Virus record (IMG/VR): IMGVR_UViG_3300028581_000024
Location: 1-64,000 of that record
Length of the DNA: 64,000 nucleotides
From: a virus
Strand: one strand, 5' to 3'
Positions 17,304-27,597 of this stretch are shown here, piece by piece. The position numbers and the translations under genes were made by a program. The notes below the pieces were generated by a model that was not told the DNA's origin, searched no databases, and saw nothing but the letters and a program-made list of their open reading frames with translations. Within the stretch, counting starts at the first letter, position 1. Each line of letters begins with the position of its first letter.

Positions 17304-20300
17304 TTAATAAAGATACGCGGAAATAATTCTATTTGTGGTTATTGGTATGCGCACTTCTCCGTTAGATATTCTTATATTACCACTGGAAACATATGGTGCA
17401 CCAGTGGTGTCTAAGCTCAAGCTAGCATCTGACAGCAGAAGAGACTCATTTTCAATTAGTTCTGCAGTGATTGATGGTGTAAATGTTATGCCGGCACCTG
17501 CAGCATATGGGTATATGACACCATCTCCAAAGTAAGCACTGACCTGACATGCATTGGTAAGAGTAGTTTGCACAGAGGCAAGAGTACCTGCAGCAAACAC
17601 TGCTGTGCAAATAGGGCCACCAGCAGGTCCACAATTAATCCTAGGCGGCACACTGGATGTTACACCACAATTAGTACCAAATCTTTGTATTTGTAGTGTG
17701 TAGAAGTTACCAGCGCTGAAGGTTGCCACCATGGTAACATCTGTATCCATTGTAATGGGTATGGCGCTAATGCCAAATCCCAACACAGTGGTTCTACTCG
17801 ATAATCCCATTGTGGTATTACCTGCAAATGCAGAAGCATATAATGTTAAAACGGTACCACTCAGTATGTTGTACTCAGTAGCAAAATTAGGATTCTCAGC
17901 CTGGGCATATATGCCTAGTGTATCGTTCTTCACATAACCAACACCGCCACCGCTAAAGATAATGGACAAAGTATAAAATCCAATATCAAACACTGCAGAT
18001 AAAGAAACATCAGAGGCTATTACAAATGATGTGGCATCTTCAACAGTGGTTGCATATGATGGAGTATTTGTCCATCCCTTGAATTGATATCCCCTTGCAG
18101 GTATGGCACTCAACACCACTGCAGTGCCAATGCCATTGATTTGTCCAGTACCTGTGAAGGGATACGTGCAGGTACCAGTCTGTCCACCTATTGTTCTTCC
18201 AGAACAATTGATATTGTATGTATTATCAAATTCAGTGGTGGATATAACACGACCATAATCTATTAGATCGCTTGCTGTTGTGACTGTATTTACAGTCACA
18301 TTGTAATCATAGTAACGCACATAATATGCAGACACACTGGCTGGCTCTGTTACAGAGAACGAACAAATATACCTGTCAGATATGCCTGCACAAGGTCCTC
18401 CATCCAATCCCATGAACCACCACCCTGATATTGCAGGTTGTGCTGATAGAGATATATTGGCATTACGCTTGTAAGAATGAGAGAAGGCAATGGGTGTGCT
18501 TATGATGCCATCAGTTGTCGTTACTCTACCCACATCAATCACGTAATCTGGTGTTACATAATATCCTAATGAAAATGCTTCAATAGTATAAAACGGAATA
18601 GCATTAAACACAGCTGTTATGATTTGACTGGATGTAATGTTGAATGCACAATCAGAAAATATTGAACCATCACATGGCCCGCCAACCCAACCACCAAATT
18701 CACTGACAGAATTAGCAGATGCTATAATTGATACAGTGCTACTGTAAGGAAATTGATTGAAACAAATACTTCCACAATCAATGCAATATGGATCGGTTAC
18801 TACTACACCACTACCGGTGCCTGTTTTAGTAATGTATACATCTCTGTATATACTCTGGGGATCGTTGCAAAAAGGTATACTATCAACAGATGATACAGGT
18901 GAAGTGAATATAAATTTAAGAACACTTGGATCGGGATAAGTTGGACGTATGATCTCACAATTGATAGGTGCGGTAAAATTTACATAATCTGCATAAGGGT
19001 AGAGGTATATGGCTGCAGAAAGAGTATACCCCAATGATGTAAATGGCGGGTCTACAACCCCTGCAAAGGTATCTCCTGATACAGCTGTAACTGTCAGCAT
19101 ATACGAATATGTTTGGATAGTCGCGTTAAATTCTTCTATAGTTAAGGTTGGCAAGGTAGACACTACCCATTTATTATAATCACCGTAAAGACTAGGAATG
19201 AGTCCATAATTGGTTTGACCTGGCAGGGAATTGAGCTGCTGCCCACTGATTGTATTAATAGATAAAATATCAGCCATTGCAGTCAATACTGGGTAATATG
19301 ATATAGCGGACAAGCTAGTCACAGTGGCGTATGTAGTAGAAAACGCAATGGCTTCACCTATTGTTTCTCCATAAGTATCTAGCACCACAGCATTCTGGGT
19401 ATTGCTATTGAAGATTAAATTGTTGCCAATGTTTTTAATAGGGAACCCTGAGCAACCTACAAATACAGTCAACTCATTATAGGACTCCCAATCAAATTGC
19501 ACTATGTAGGTTCCAATATTATTCATCTGCACTGGCTTGATACCATCAGCAAACAAATATGTTAATTCTTTGTTTTCACCTGCAAACCCAACATCGAAAT
19601 AACCAGATTTTATGAATTGACCACCCATTGTACCACCAACTGCACCAACATACTTAACAAGAAAGGGCATTGATGGATTATAGTAATTGTTATCATAAAC
19701 AAAATAATATGGTCTGAACATTCGAGGGTTAAATGTCTCAAGAAATCGATCCCAGTCCCCATCTTTAAGCTGCTCATTAACAAACAAAGGCATACCATTG
19801 AGATTTTTAGCCAAGTATGTGAAATTAAATAAGCTCTTTTTTTCTGATTTGGTAAAACTAACACCATCTATTTCTACTATATTAATCTGTGGTGGCTCAG
19901 CAAATCCTGCACTCAATGAATATGAATTAATTGAAAAATTTGAAGTAATTGTGGAGGGGTATATTTTTTCCACATTAATATTTGTGAGTGGTGTTTTGTA
20001 TATGGTTGGATATAATATTTTATAGTTTGAACCAGACAAATAAGGTAGTAGATTTAAGAATGCCACATATAATGTATTTTCCCTTTCTGAATACCATTCA
20101 CCTGCAAACCGCTCAAGCTTACTATCTGTAAAGTACTTTGGCATGTAGAATCCAACTGTATTATTGTTAATAATCTTGCTTGCGTCAAAATCATAAGATA
20201 ATGAGTCTATTATAACATAATTAGCAGTTTCTAAGACAAATGTATCGTAATACATGTTAAAATAGAGCACTGAACTGGACATCTCTTCTCTAACTTGCTC

Positions 20301-22100
20301 TGGGTACTTGATAAATATTGCACTCAAAGCAGCACTAGCAGGTGTAACTAAGGAGTCTACACCGCGGAAATAAAATATACCTGGTATTGTGTATTTTCTA
20401 TCGTACGTACTTTTCAATGATATGGGCTGGCTTGATAATATTACTGTATTACTGCCAGGCATTATACTTGCGTCATCATAGTCTATGGCTGTAAGAGCTC
20501 GTAATGGAAATATATTCTTAAGAACCCCATACTCATTGCCAAATATGTCACTACCCCAATAGGCAGGGGTGAGAGAGCCAGTTAATAGAGAGTTTTGTCT
20601 TTCCTGCAAGGGTAGAGTATCAACCTGATCTAAGCCAGACCAAATATCCGGATTGGCCCATGTACCCTGTCTATCGCCAGTCCAAAACTGAATATTATCC
20701 ACAGCTTTAGAAAAACCAGAAATATCTTTTTGCAAATCCTGCGATTGGCTTTGATAACCATAATAGAGTTGATTGTAGCTATTGGATAAGACATCACCAA
20801 ATGCAAATTGGTTTGATCTATTAATTTTATTCCATTCCACATTTATGGTGTACGCTAACGGCACATGTGTTGCATCGTCATTACTATTATATGACACGTT
20901 ACCAACCACCGCGGGATCAGGGAAAGCATAAATTGTGTTGGGTGCTATTTTAGTAGTATCAATGTCAAACGTTTTCTCTGGAGTATTATGAATGAGCAGA
21001 CCTGTGTACTGAGGTAAGAAAAATCTTCCTAGCTGATATTGAGTATATAGTGAATTTAGATTAGGTACAGATGCTGTAGTAGGGTACTGTTTGTTAAGAA
21101 AATTTAATGTGGGCGAGCTTGTGGTGGATCTTGTTGTGAATAGTATGCCACTCACTATATCTGTAATAGTGTTACCAGTACTGAGATAGTAGAAATCTGT
21201 ACCCACATACTTTGGAGCTAACATTTTCAGTACGTTCAATTTTAATTCTTCTGTACCACCACTCAAGTAAGAAACAAAATCTCTATTCTTTAAATAATAT
21301 AATTCATCACCTGATAATATGGGGTTAATTGTAAAATTACTTGTGCCTAGCGTTCTTAAGAAAAAGGGATATTGCTTGATGGCATCTATAATTGCATTTT
21401 TAAAGTTTATATATACATTAGGATAGATGGCATGTATATTCGCTGCACTCAATGACTGTCTGCTTGAACTGTATTGCTCAAAAATTCCAGTCGCGCTTAA
21501 CGGGCTAATGTTATAATATGTGTCCGTTGTATCATACAATTCTTCAACATAGACACTGAGACCTCTTGCAATGGCCGATACAGGTGGGAAGCTACATGTA
21601 TATTGGGTATAATCGATTTGATTGGTTCTCGCAGCATCAAAAATTAACTTCTTGATAAGATTCTCAACGCCTAAATTGCTGCCGCGTAAATTATGTTGAA
21701 TAGGCGCTGTTTTTATTTCCTCCCTAGTATTTGCATAAAATAGACAAATACTCTTTATTTTTTGAATAAAAAACGGCAGGATAACATCAAGATCGAGTGA
21801 GTCAGAGAAGTTGGCATTACTAATAAAGCGCTTCTCTTCTTCTGTACTAAAGTTCACAACAATTTCCCGTAAGATCTGTATATAAGAATCCCGAACAATA
21901 TTTTGCGCTTCAGTCTTATTCTTGCCCTTGTACGCACTCCACTCTAGAATATAGTTTTTATAGCTTTGAAACGTTACATTGATATCGAAGTTAATTAGGT
22001 TTTGTTGATTGAACCATTGCAAAAATGTAACTGGTGCATAATAATCCAGAGGCTCTTGCGATTCATCTAGAATACTATATTTAAATGCATTTGTACTCAT
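17304..22100 (-). CDS. Giant baseplate/tail protein with InlB-like repeats
   Basis: 1,598 residues. The first 1,000 residues look like a phage structural protein without a family I can name; the helical N-terminus (LQWFNQQNLINFDI) suggests assembly into the baseplate. Residues about 1,110-1,510 hold five divergent InlB-type B repeats, each with a G-W-x-G-G-P-C or similar turn and ending V-x-A-x-F or S-A-Y. Cysteines are paired inside repeats (CIDCGSIC, GGPCDG, GGPCAG), fitting extracellular disulfides. The C-terminus carries a variant of the shared module (YAAGAGITFTP, then APYVSSGNIRIS). A GGAG Shine-Dalgarno lies 8 bases before the ATG. Position after gp6 makes a gp7/gp8-like wedge role possible. 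Confidence 0.8.
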   Translation of the reverse strand: MSTNAFKYSILDESQEPLDYYAPVTFLQWFNQQNLINFDINVTFQSYKNYILEWSAYKGKNKTEAQNIVRDSYIQILREIVVNFSTEEEKRFISNANFSDSLDLDVILPFFIQKIKSICLFYANTREEIKTAPIQHNLRGSNLGVENLIKKLIFDAARTNQIDYTQYTCSFPPVSAIARGLSVYVEELYDTTDTYYNISPLSATGIFEQYSSSRQSLSAANIHAIYPNVYINFKNAIIDAIKQYPFFLRTLGTSNFTINPILSGDELYYLKNRDFVSYLSGGTEELKLNVLKMLAPKYVGTDFYYLSTGNTITDIVSGILFTTRSTTSSPTLNFLNKQYPTTASVPNLNSLYTQYQLGRFFLPQYTGLLIHNTPEKTFDIDTTKIAPNTIYAFPDPAVVGNVSYNSNDDATHVPLAYTINVEWNKINRSNQFAFGDVLSNSYNQLYYGYQSQSQDLQKDISGFSKAVDNIQFWTGDRQGTWANPDIWSGLDQVDTLPLQERQNSLLTGSLTPAYWGSDIFGNEYGVLKNIFPLRALTAIDYDDASIMPGSNTVILSSQPISLKSTYDRKYTIPGIFYFRGVDSLVTPASAALSAIFIKYPEQVREEMSSSVLYFNMYYDTFVLETANYVIIDSLSYDFDASKIINNNTVGFYMPKYFTDSKLERFAGEWYSERENTLYVAFLNLLPYLSGSNYKILYPTIYKTPLTNINVEKIYPSTITSNFSINSYSLSAGFAEPPQINIVEIDGVSFTKSEKKSLFNFTYLAKNLNGMPLFVNEQLKDGDWDRFLETFNPRMFRPYYFVYDNNYYNPSMPFLVKYVGAVGGTMGGQFIKSGYFDVGFAGENKELTYLFADGIKPVQMNNIGTYIVQFDWESYNELTVFVGCSGFPIKNIGNNLIFNSNTQNAVVLDTYGETIGEAIAFSTTYATVTSLSAISYYPVLTAMADILSINTISGQQLNSLPGQTNYGLIPSLYGDYNKWVVSTLPTLTIEEFNATIQTYSYMLTVTAVSGDTFAGVVDPPFTSLGYTLSAAIYLYPYADYVNFTAPINCEIIRPTYPDPSVLKFIFTSPVSSVDSIPFCNDPQSIYRDVYITKTGTGSGVVVTDPYCIDCGSICFNQFPYSSTVSIIASANSVSEFGGWVGGPCDGSIFSDCAFNITSSQIITAVFNAIPFYTIEAFSLGYYVTPDYVIDVGRVTTTDGIISTPIAFSHSYKRNANISLSAQPAISGWWFMGLDGGPCAGISDRYICSFSVTEPASVSAYYVRYYDYNVTVNTVTTASDLIDYGRVISTTEFDNTYNINCSGRTIGGQTGTCTYPFTGTGQINGIGTAVVLSAIPARGYQFKGWTNTPSYATTVEDATSFVIASDVSLSAVFDIGFYTLSIIFSGGGVGYVKNDTLGIYAQAENPNFATEYNILSGTVLTLYASAFAGNTTMGLSSRTTVLGFGISAIPITMDTDVTMVATFSAGNFYTLQIQRFGTNCGVTSSVPPRINCGPAGGPICTAVFAAGTLASVQTTLTNACQVSAYFGDGVIYPYAAGAGITFTPSITAELIENESLLLSDASLSLDTTGAPYVSSGNIRISNGEVRIPITTNRIISAYLY

Positions 22101-22103
22101 TTG

Positions 22104-25100
22104 TTATGCTCCATAGGTTAGGTCTTGTGTATTGTAATTTAATAGTTGAGATAGATATTGTAAGTCTTTATTTGCGGGAATAGGCACTGGGGCGACTGGA
22201 CTATCAACTACAACTGGCACCTTGAACAGCTCCAATCCCTCATACAGGGCACGGGCAAGTACTGTTTCCATGATTCCACCATATTTTTGCCACTCCTGAT
22301 AATTGTTGTCTGTTGACAGAATAGTGGTAAGCGGGTTATTAAAATCAATTACATTATCAACCACATTGTTGGCAGCATAGGGGTTGTATTGATAAAACAT
22401 ATAGTATGGTTTAATATCTATGCCCGATTGTGCCTTATTTCCAGTAACTAACCCCCATCCCCAGTAATAATTTACACCACTTAGCGGGTATTGCTCACCT
22501 ACAACAACTGGGACACCGTTTGTCTCTGGTATTATAGTATTGCTTATGAGTTTGTACTTCTCGCTAAACTTCTCGTATGCCACAACAGGCTGACCTACCG
22601 TAAATGCACCTGTGTCGATCGATATCTCCGCGCCAAGATTACTCCCCAAATCATATCGAAAAGTGCTCAATCCAAAATTTTGATTGTATTGATTTGTACT
22701 GCCAAATAATTTTGAGTGATTGATACTAAGCAAATCCACGCTTCGTTTCAATTTAGAGGGGTACCCTGAAGTGAAATCGTAATACTGCAGCCCATACTGT
22801 TGAGCTAAACTTTTTAGAGACTCTGTTGTACATGTCTCTGGGTCAGAGGTGTTTGCATTGAAATTGGCTATTCTTTCGTAAATAGTTTTACCTAAAACCT
22901 CTGGTGGGCTATTGTAGTCTCCAACTATCTGTCCAATAAAATCATCCAACAATATATTCTTATCAAATAGAGATTCCTGCAGAATGTAACTCTTATAACT
23001 GGCAGCTTGATCAAAGTTTTCATTTATTTTATTGATAATAGGGGTGTTTTGTATTATATTAAAAAGATTGCTTGTGCCTCGTATAATTCTTGGAAGTGGG
23101 TTTATTATAGAGGCGTACTTGTTGACCCACCGAACACCTGTCCAATCTCCAAATACACTGTAAAATGCTTGCATGCCATCAGGCGCAGTCAATTGAATAT
23201 CTGGTAAATTTAAATTATATAATGATGAAAGTGGCGGTTGGGTAGCAGTATTTTGAGGAAAGAAGTAAATTTTTCCCTCGTAGTTATGGAGAATCCAGAC
23301 ATACCCTTCATTATCAGCAGCCACACCATCTATGCCTTGGTAATATCGTGAGTCAAAATTAGAGCTACCAATGAAATATTCTTGCACATCATTAGTTGTG
23401 GAGTGAATACGAGAGAGATTGGAGAATGCATGATGCACCCAGATATTCTGATACAAGTCTATGGTAATATTGCCAATGCTGTTGAATTGCAGTGGGTAAC
23501 CTGATACTAAATTCAGATTGGAATCCCACTTGTATATATTATCATAATTTGCAAATGCGTTCGGGTCATTTTCATTTAAATTCTTAGCAAAAGCAATTAA
23601 ATGGTTATTCTTATCTACAATAATCTCTTGTATTGATAGTGGAGCTTCAAAATTAATAACACTGAGTTGTTTTCCTGAACTACTATATTTGACTAAAAAG
23701 CTTTTAACAGGGTGACTATAACCTACCCACACATTATCTGCTGTGTCAGTATCAATGCATGATGGAAGAATTAAATTTTCACCTGTAAACCCACTCAATG
23801 TATCTTTTGATGATATGTACAGCGCAGGATCTATCAATACAGTATTTTCATATGATGGTACAGCAATTGCATCCACCACATCTGTGTTGGTATTGATGCG
23901 AATTGTTGAAATGGCGTCATACAGGGTCACCCAAGCGTTGCCCTTACTATCAATAGCAATATTTGAAGGGCTGGCGCTGTCGAGATCCCCTAGATAGGAT
24001 CTTGCCTCTGGAGCTGTGAAATTATCTATAAAAGTTGGAACAGCAGAAAGCTTGAATGTATTTAATATTGTTCCAGACAGTGTATATACATACACAATAT
24101 CTTCATCTGAATCTGCCACCCATACTTTATCAATATTACCCATGCTATACGATTTGAGTGGGGATATACTCACTGGCATAGTTGAGCTTGATGGTGTGAA
24201 GTAGGTTTGATAATTGCCTGTCAAATCAAAGTGCAGATCTTCATAATGGGCATGAGTAAAGATGGGTTCCTTGCTGAAGCGCTTTATATTCTTAAAGCCA
24301 GGCTGTCCTGCAAATCCATAACTAGCTGCTGAATTTATAACAGGACTATCTTGTATTAGAACTGCTGCACTTATTGCTACAGTTGATGCTGGGAATGCTT
24401 TGTTTAGAACACCACAAAAGTAAGCTCCGCTGCGCTGGTATTGTGGGGCATTGGTGTTTTGTCTGAAAATGGCATCATCAAGTTTGTATGTACTGAGGGT
24501 TGTAAATGCTGCTGTTGGGTCTTGTGCAACAATTCTATATAATCCCAAGCTAACGGTATTGAGATCTGTTGGATCGGACCCATCAAATTTAAATCCCGTT
24601 ATTGGTGGGTAGCATTTTGTGGTGAATTGATCCACGTCCTTAAATGTGACTACAAATGGTATATCAGTATTACACCATTTCACTGGATATATACTAAACG
24701 AATGTATGAGTTGGCTTGATAGCGGTCCTATATTTTGCTGGGTACCTTCAGTGGATATACCATTGCTTGTAATGGCAAGACTCTCTGCAGGGTTAAAAAT
24801 GGATTTCAAGTAACTTACTTGGGTTGGATAATTTACATACCCATAGGGATAGTTAGCAGTATTAAATTGCCGATCATCAATCGAGGGATCAAGTTCTAGA
24901 AATCCTTTTGTATTAAAGTTTGCATATAAAAATATTAGTGTATCGTCATTGGATGACGGGCGCTGATCAACATAAGAAACATTATAGTCAATAGATGTAC
25001 CAGTTGTACCTGCAAAAGCAGTGCCTGTCTTTTTAAAATTATAAAATTGTAGTTTGCTATAATCATCCGACCACCCAGCAAACACACTAGTACTAGTTGT

Positions 25101-25724
25101 TCGTGTGCTATCAATAAGTCTTGAGCTACCAATACCCTCTGGTGTAGTGTATGTTTCTATAAATCCAAAATAACTTCTCAAATGACTCCATTTACTTGTA
25201 TAATACGATGACACCGACATAAAATCACTATGACTACCACTTGCATACAACATGACTGTGTAGTCGTTGTCATTCAATAAATCATTATTTTGCCAAGAAT
25301 TATAGCGCCATATCTCAAGTGGATCACTTTTTTTACCCGCGGGCAGAGTGTACACACCAAGAGTTCCTGCTGGTTGTAAATTGTTAAATATGACTAAATC
25401 AGGTAACGCATTTTGCACAGTAACTGAGGCGACTGTAAGATCTGGTGTTATGCTAGCAGTTTGTGCATTTCCTAAATTATCATAAACTACTGCAGTTATT
25501 GAATATGTGCCTGGGTATTTGTAAGAGTGAATGGCACTAGGACCTGTAAACGTTGTACCATCACCAAAATTCCACAAAATACGAAATCGATTGTAGGTAT
25601 CATCGAATAAAATGGGCTTAATATAAAAAGGTGTGCTTGGCAGCGTATAACTTGTATATGTTCTTGGAGCTGTACCGGTGTCAGCTGTAGTGATTTGTAT
25701 TCTTACGGCCGTTAACGGCAACAT
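22104..25724 (-). CDS. Large baseplate-associated protein (gp7 position) with PKD and NHL-like domains
   Basis: 1,206 residues, directly downstream of gp6, the place of gp7 in T4 (1,032 residues). The N-terminal domain is PKD-like: WNFGDGT at 51-57 and HSYKYPGTYSITAVVYD at 66-82. The centre (about 520-830) has NHL-type propeller strands (SNIAIDSKGNAWVTLYD, NITIDLYQNIWVHHAF). The last 300 residues are a different, more conserved-looking block with KLKRSVDLLSI and YYWGWGLV, which I associate with structural proteins of T4-like marine phages. An AGGGAG Shine-Dalgarno lies 7 bases before the ATG. A wedge protein with added adhesin domains is the best reading, not proven. Confidence 0.75.
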   Translation of the reverse strand: MLPLTAVRIQITTADTGTAPRTYTSYTLPSTPFYIKPILFDDTYNRFRILWNFGDGTTFTGPSAIHSYKYPGTYSITAVVYDNLGNAQTASITPDLTVASVTVQNALPDLVIFNNLQPAGTLGVYTLPAGKKSDPLEIWRYNSWQNNDLLNDNDYTVMLYASGSHSDFMSVSSYYTSKWSHLRSYFGFIETYTTPEGIGSSRLIDSTRTTSTSVFAGWSDDYSKLQFYNFKKTGTAFAGTTGTSIDYNVSYVDQRPSSNDDTLIFLYANFNTKGFLELDPSIDDRQFNTANYPYGYVNYPTQVSYLKSIFNPAESLAITSNGISTEGTQQNIGPLSSQLIHSFSIYPVKWCNTDIPFVVTFKDVDQFTTKCYPPITGFKFDGSDPTDLNTVSLGLYRIVAQDPTAAFTTLSTYKLDDAIFRQNTNAPQYQRSGAYFCGVLNKAFPASTVAISAAVLIQDSPVINSAASYGFAGQPGFKNIKRFSKEPIFTHAHYEDLHFDLTGNYQTYFTPSSSTMPVSISPLKSYSMGNIDKVWVADSDEDIVYVYTLSGTILNTFKLSAVPTFIDNFTAPEARSYLGDLDSASPSNIAIDSKGNAWVTLYDAISTIRINTNTDVVDAIAVPSYENTVLIDPALYISSKDTLSGFTGENLILPSCIDTDTADNVWVGYSHPVKSFLVKYSSSGKQLSVINFEAPLSIQEIIVDKNNHLIAFAKNLNENDPNAFANYDNIYKWDSNLNLVSGYPLQFNSIGNITIDLYQNIWVHHAFSNLSRIHSTTNDVQEYFIGSSNFDSRYYQGIDGVAADNEGYVWILHNYEGKIYFFPQNTATQPPLSSLYNLNLPDIQLTAPDGMQAFYSVFGDWTGVRWVNKYASIINPLPRIIRGTSNLFNIIQNTPIINKINENFDQAASYKSYILQESLFDKNILLDDFIGQIVGDYNSPPEVLGKTIYERIANFNANTSDPETCTTESLKSLAQQYGLQYYDFTSGYPSKLKRSVDLLSINHSKLFGSTNQYNQNFGLSTFRYDLGSNLGAEISIDTGAFTVGQPVVAYEKFSEKYKLISNTIIPETNGVPVVVGEQYPLSGVNYYWGWGLVTGNKAQSGIDIKPYYMFYQYNPYAANNVVDNVIDFNNPLTTILSTDNNYQEWQKYGGIMETVLARALYEGLELFKVPVVVDSPVAPVPIPANKDLQYLSQLLNYNTQDLTYGA

Positions 25725-25725
25725 A

Positions 25726-27597
25726 CTAGTACTCCCTTACACTTGCAGCTTGTATGTCTGGTGTAACAACCTTGATTTGATTTAAAAGAGTATCAACATT
25801 ATACATGTACGGTACCTTGAAGTAAGGCAAAGGCAAACTTTGTGTAATAATTTGAATATCTTCACCAGGATTACTATACACAGGGTTAAAGACCAAGAAG
25901 CTTAATCCATTTCTAATAACTTCCACACCATTCACTGTTCTGGTGCAATACAGGGATACTGTGCCATCGATGTCCAGGATGGTTGTTGTTAGTTGGTCCA
26001 GACTCACTAATTGACCCAAGGTAACATTCTGGGGATCAAAATAATCTTTAATTATTTTAAAGATTTGGCGTCTAAGTTCATCTTCACTGAATCGCGAATT
26101 TGGATTTCTGGTAACAACAAGCTCAGTTCCTGCTATAATATCGGGTGTGAGCTGTTTATCATTAATTTCAGATCCAGCTGCAACACCTAGTCCGAATGCA
26201 GTATAAACAGGGTCCATTATAACAACTTCTGATGTGGCCATTTTTATATTCTGCAACCCTCGAATAATATAATCTTTCAAGCCAGTGGATAAAAAGTTAT
26301 TATTAATTTGAACACTGTTAGTTTTTTGTAGTTTAGGCACAATGTAGACGTATATGTTGTTAAAATCACAACTATCGGAAAAATTAACCTGGTTCAACAG
26401 CACCCTACTATCGGTGTTGGGCGACTTTAAACCGATATTATAATAATATCGCATATGGTCAGCAACATAATCCCAGTTATTCACAACAGCAACATCATTA
26501 ATGAAATTATCATATTTGTTTCTAATAAAAAGCTCAAAATCAGACGTTGTGATAAGTCTGTATTGGGTTTTGAAAGTATTTGCAGCGTTATTTCTCATGC
26601 TCTCTGCTGTTTCAAGTTGTGCAAAGTCTGTGGAGGCGTTTGTATTAGAAAATACAAGTGAAGCTGCTTGTGGAGAAGTTAGATACGATTGATTAGCATT
26701 TTTTGTGTTATTAAAGATGCTGGTAAATTGTGGTGTGTTGTAAATGAACAAAGTATTACCATCTAAGTTGCCTGGCCCAACTTGACCAGGTGCCCCATCA
26801 CTTTTGAGATAATACACAGCAACCAAGTAATTAGGTAGCAATTGCTGTCCATTTACATTATTACCAAATTTGATGGCATATCGTTGATTTTCATTTAATC
26901 TGCATTCAAAGCTCTTGCTAGTGGGTCCCTCAAGATACAAGCTATCCACCCGGTTCCATTGTGCCCATACACCTGACTCATCAAGCACATACACATGAAT
27001 ATTTGTATGGTCAACCAATTCATTGTTATTATCAGGTCCTGTGGCAGCAAGTGAAAACTGTTCAAAAGGCGACCCAGTGGCAATATATATTGGGTATTCT
27101 TGGAATAATCCTTGATAGAGCAAAGCTGTCTGTCCTAATTGTGTCAATAGCTCTGTGCCAGCTTCTGTTTTAATGAAAGTTGTATCTTGAGTAAAGGAAT
27201 AATTGAGACCATTAACAGTAAAGTATGAATACCTAGGAATTGTATATATGCCAGTTGGTAGCGTTGCAGGCGCAGTAGCATTAAAATTGAGAATACTTGT
27301 TTGAAACCCAATTGGATTGTAATTTAAAGCCTTGACAATTTTATTCATGTTCTCATAAAGCTGTGCTTGGTTGTACATACTCTCACTTGCTGTTTTGTTG
27401 AGATAAAATAATAAAACATGATAGCTATATGCAATAATGTCGAGTAAGCTATTAAAATTACTACCTTCGTAAATTTGATCGGTAAACACGCCGCCCTGTG
27501 TTAAACGCTGCTGCATTAATGATTTGAGAGTAGTGGCGTCAAACGCAGCATATGCATTAAACGGCAAGTCAAATTGATTGCTAGTTATTGTTTTCAT
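25726..27597 (-). CDS. 6: Baseplate wedge protein gp6
   Basis: 623 residues (T4 gp6 is 660). gp6 forms the inner ring of the baseplate wedge and joins neighbouring wedges. The N-terminal family signature is clear: G-S-N-F-N-S-L-L-D-I-I-A-Y-S-Y followed by N-K-T-A-S-E-S-M-Y (residues about 44-73). A beta-rich middle and the C-terminal block near RRQIFKIIKDYFDP follow. It starts one base before the gp25 stop ends, giving a coupled gp25-gp6 pair as in many T4-like phages. High confidence in family, from sequence and context. Confidence 0.9.
   Translation of the reverse strand: MKTITSNQFDLPFNAYAAFDATTLKSLMQQRLTQGGVFTDQIYEGSNFNSLLDIIAYSYHVLLFYLNKTASESMYNQAQLYENMNKIVKALNYNPIGFQTSILNFNATAPATLPTGIYTIPRYSYFTVNGLNYSFTQDTTFIKTEAGTELLTQLGQTALLYQGLFQEYPIYIATGSPFEQFSLAATGPDNNNELVDHTNIHVYVLDESGVWAQWNRVDSLYLEGPTSKSFECRLNENQRYAIKFGNNVNGQQLLPNYLVAVYYLKSDGAPGQVGPGNLDGNTLFIYNTPQFTSIFNNTKNANQSYLTSPQAASLVFSNTNASTDFAQLETAESMRNNAANTFKTQYRLITTSDFELFIRNKYDNFINDVAVVNNWDYVADHMRYYYNIGLKSPNTDSRVLLNQVNFSDSCDFNNIYVYIVPKLQKTNSVQINNNFLSTGLKDYIIRGLQNIKMATSEVVIMDPVYTAFGLGVAAGSEINDKQLTPDIIAGTELVVTRNPNSRFSEDELRRQIFKIIKDYFDPQNVTLGQLVSLDQLTTTILDIDGTVSLYCTRTVNGVEVIRNGLSFLVFNPVYSNPGEDIQIITQSLPLPYFKVPYMYNVDTLLNQIKVVTPDIQAASVREY

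Noticed and set aside
17304-25724. Calling the two giant proteins gp7 and gp8 outright
   Set aside because: Only position supports this; most of each protein is adhesin-type repeat, so only a positional hint is given.
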